NCBI GenBank assembly: GCA_023397045.1
Contig: JAEWUR010000506.1
Span: 1 to 8,192, forward strand
DNA from: Planctomycetota bacterium
GTDB lineage: Bacteria; Planctomycetota; Planctomycetia; Pirellulales; Thermoguttaceae
Length of the DNA stretch: 8,192 nt
Direction: 5' to 3'
Position 1 is the first letter of the stretch, and each line of letters opens with the position of its first letter. Below the pieces are notes generated by a model, which searched no databases, had not been told where the DNA came from, and was given only the letters and a program-made list of their open reading frames with translations. The translations under genes and the position numbers were made by a program. Of the stretch, positions 7,120 to 8,192 are shown piece by piece.

Positions 7120-8192
7120 GGTTGACGTCCTCCGGTCGATTGCCGTGCGCGACGGCGGTGCCATAACAAGATCATTACGCCCGGCAGCCCAACGGCCGCG
7201 CTGCTCGGCTCTGGAAGCGTCTGAAGCGACACGTCGCTCCAGATCACGTTTCGGCCAATGCCTGCCGTGTCACCGCTGTTGAACAAGACACGGTTCTCGA
7301 AGTTCTCGATTCCCATAACAATCGAAAGGTTGCTCGTGAAGTAGAGTTGCCCGTCGACCAAGAAGTCGAACTGGCCCGATTTGGCCTGCCCGACGAGTTC
7401 CAACGTGTGAAAAGCGTCGGCGGAACCGGGGCCCAGCCGAACGATTGGCGCCTCCGGGTTCTGCCAAAGCTGCACTTGGAGTTCGTCGCCGTTGATGCGT
7501 TGGACATCGAAGCCATTCATATTGCCGGGCCCTCCTGAGATATCCCAGCCCGATGGCGAACGATCGCCGGCGACGGACCAGAGCGCCAGCCCGCCGCCCT
7601 CGACCACCTTCACCTTGGCCTTGAACTTCCAGCCGCGGTCGAACATCGCCTGGTAGTCATCGTCATTGAGCGGTTGGTAATAACCGGGATTGAGGGAATT
7701 GGAATGGTCCGTAATCTGCCATCCGCGCGTCGCTTCGTTGGTTGTTCCCTGAAGGACGACGCCGGCGCCGGCATCGATTTCCGTCCATCCCTGGGTGCTC
7801 GGATGCGAGACGGGCGTGGGCATTGCGAGGTCGGCGGAGTATCTGGCCACGACCGACGCGGACCGTGTTTGAAGGTCGAGGATCGCGTGAGCAAAACGCC
7901 GGCCGATTTCCAGCTTTGCGCCGCCGCCGAAGTGAAGCACATCGGATTTGAGCGGCAGATCGTGCGTTTGGACGAACGTGACGTCCTTTCGGGCGTTGGC
8001 CAGCGATTGTTGCAGGGCGGCCGTTGTGCGACGCTCGTCGGTCGAGTCGCTTGCGGCAATCTCGCCGACAATCGTCTTCATATCGGTGGCCGCGTTATGG
8101 AAATTGACGTTGACGAATTCGGTCAGATTCGCGATGAGACTGTTCAAACGCGAGTCAGCCGCCGACGCCTCCGCCGAATTATTGGATTCGCC
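7116..8192 (-). CDS. SASA-type esterase C-terminal half + LamG-like domain + PEP-CTERM (5' partial)
   Basis: The frame stays open to the window edge, so the true start lies outside. The first visible residues are GESNNSAEA, which fits the conserved QGESD/N block of SASA (sialate O-acetylesterase-type, PF03629) esterases. Next come LNSLIANLTEF and KTIVGEI, matching the helix and strand after that block. LPLKSDVLHFGGGAKLEIGRRFAHAI then matches the family's closing D-x-x-H motif; counting from the Leu codon at 8147, the catalytic-type Asp and His are D69 and H72. The catalytic Ser would be upstream and unseen. Residues about 100-308 look like a jelly-roll (LamG/ConA-like) module with WKFKAKVKVVEGGG and FHTLELVG strands. 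The end is PEP (312-314), a hydrophobic run and RRRAR, followed by a slightly long tail: a PEP-CTERM sorting signal. Expected role: removal of acetyl esters from a sugar at the cell surface; the exact sugar is inferred. An internal TTG start at 8147 would split the esterase fold and is rejected. Confidence 0.78.
   Translation of the reverse strand, partial: GESNNSAEASAADSRLNSLIANLTEFVNVNFHNAATDMKTIVGEIAASDSTDERRTTAALQQSLANARKDVTFVQTHDLPLKSDVLHFGGGAKLEIGRRFAHAILDLQTRSASVVARYSADLAMPTPVSHPSTQGWTEIDAGAGVVLQGTTNEATRGWQITDHSNSLNPGYYQPLNDDDYQAMFDRGWKFKAKVKVVEGGGLALWSVAGDRSPSGWDISGGPGNMNGFDVQRINGDELQVQLWQNPEAPIVRLGPGSADAFHTLELVGQAKSGQFDFLVDGQLYFTSNLSIVMGIENFENRVLFNSGDTAGIGRNVIWSDVSLQTLPEPSSAAVGLPGVMILLWHRRRARQSTGGRQP
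7129..7133 (-). promoter_or_regulatory. Shine-Dalgarno GGAGG for the PEP-CTERM propeller
   Basis: GGAGG on the - strand lies 9 nt before GTG 7119 and inside the end of the preceding gene. The GTGA overlap of start and stop indicates translational coupling between the esterase-like protein and the propeller, so the two are probably made in linked amounts. Confidence 0.75.

Noticed and set aside
7116..8147. Taking the TTG at 8147 as the true start of the esterase-like gene
   Set aside because: The frame remains open to 8192, and the added residues match the conserved GES-D/N block. Starting at 8147 would leave no signal peptide on a PEP-CTERM protein.

Overview
The window looks like chromosomal DNA from a planctomycete-type bacterium (phylum Planctomycetota). 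The evidence is a DUF1559 prepilin-like protein, a small lipoprotein of the kind that often follows DUF1559 genes in that phylum, two proteins with PEP-CTERM tails, several secreted BNR/Asp-box beta-propellers, and moderately GC-rich, densely packed genes. No rRNA, tRNA, CRISPR array, transposase or phage gene was seen.

Layout: two gene strings run towards each other and meet at about 3182-3229. On the + strand are the last codons of an unidentified gene (1-72), an amidohydrolase_2-type metal hydrolase (107-1225), an 8-codon micro-ORF with a strong ribosome binding site (1222-1248), and a secreted two-domain jelly-roll plus five-Asp-box propeller protein (1259-3181). On the - strand, in order of transcription, are a 5'-truncated SASA-type (sialate O-acetylesterase-like) esterase with a LamG-like domain and PEP-CTERM tail (8192-7116, open at the window edge), a PEP-CTERM propeller that overlaps it by 4 nt (7119-5950), a DUF1559 pseudopilin-like protein (5923-4937), a 128-nt gap holding an imperfect palindromic repeat, a carboxypeptidase-regulatory-like lipoprotein (4808-4389), and a second propeller (4342-3230) that is a clear paralogue of the 7119-5950 protein but lacks the PEP-CTERM tail.

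How the genes may work together (inference): esterase, three sialidase-like propellers and an amidohydrolase/lactonase-fold enzyme would suit a pathway that deacylates and trims an external acidic or acetylated glycan and then processes a released product inside the cell. Two of the exported proteins carry sorting tails for the cell surface or EPS, and the DUF1559/lipoprotein pair adds further envelope parts. The propellers keep a Glu-x15-Arg pair and a late Tyr resembling sialidase catalytic residues, but not the canonical YRIP arginine of the first blade. 'Sialidase' is therefore a fold-level call, and the true substrate is open.
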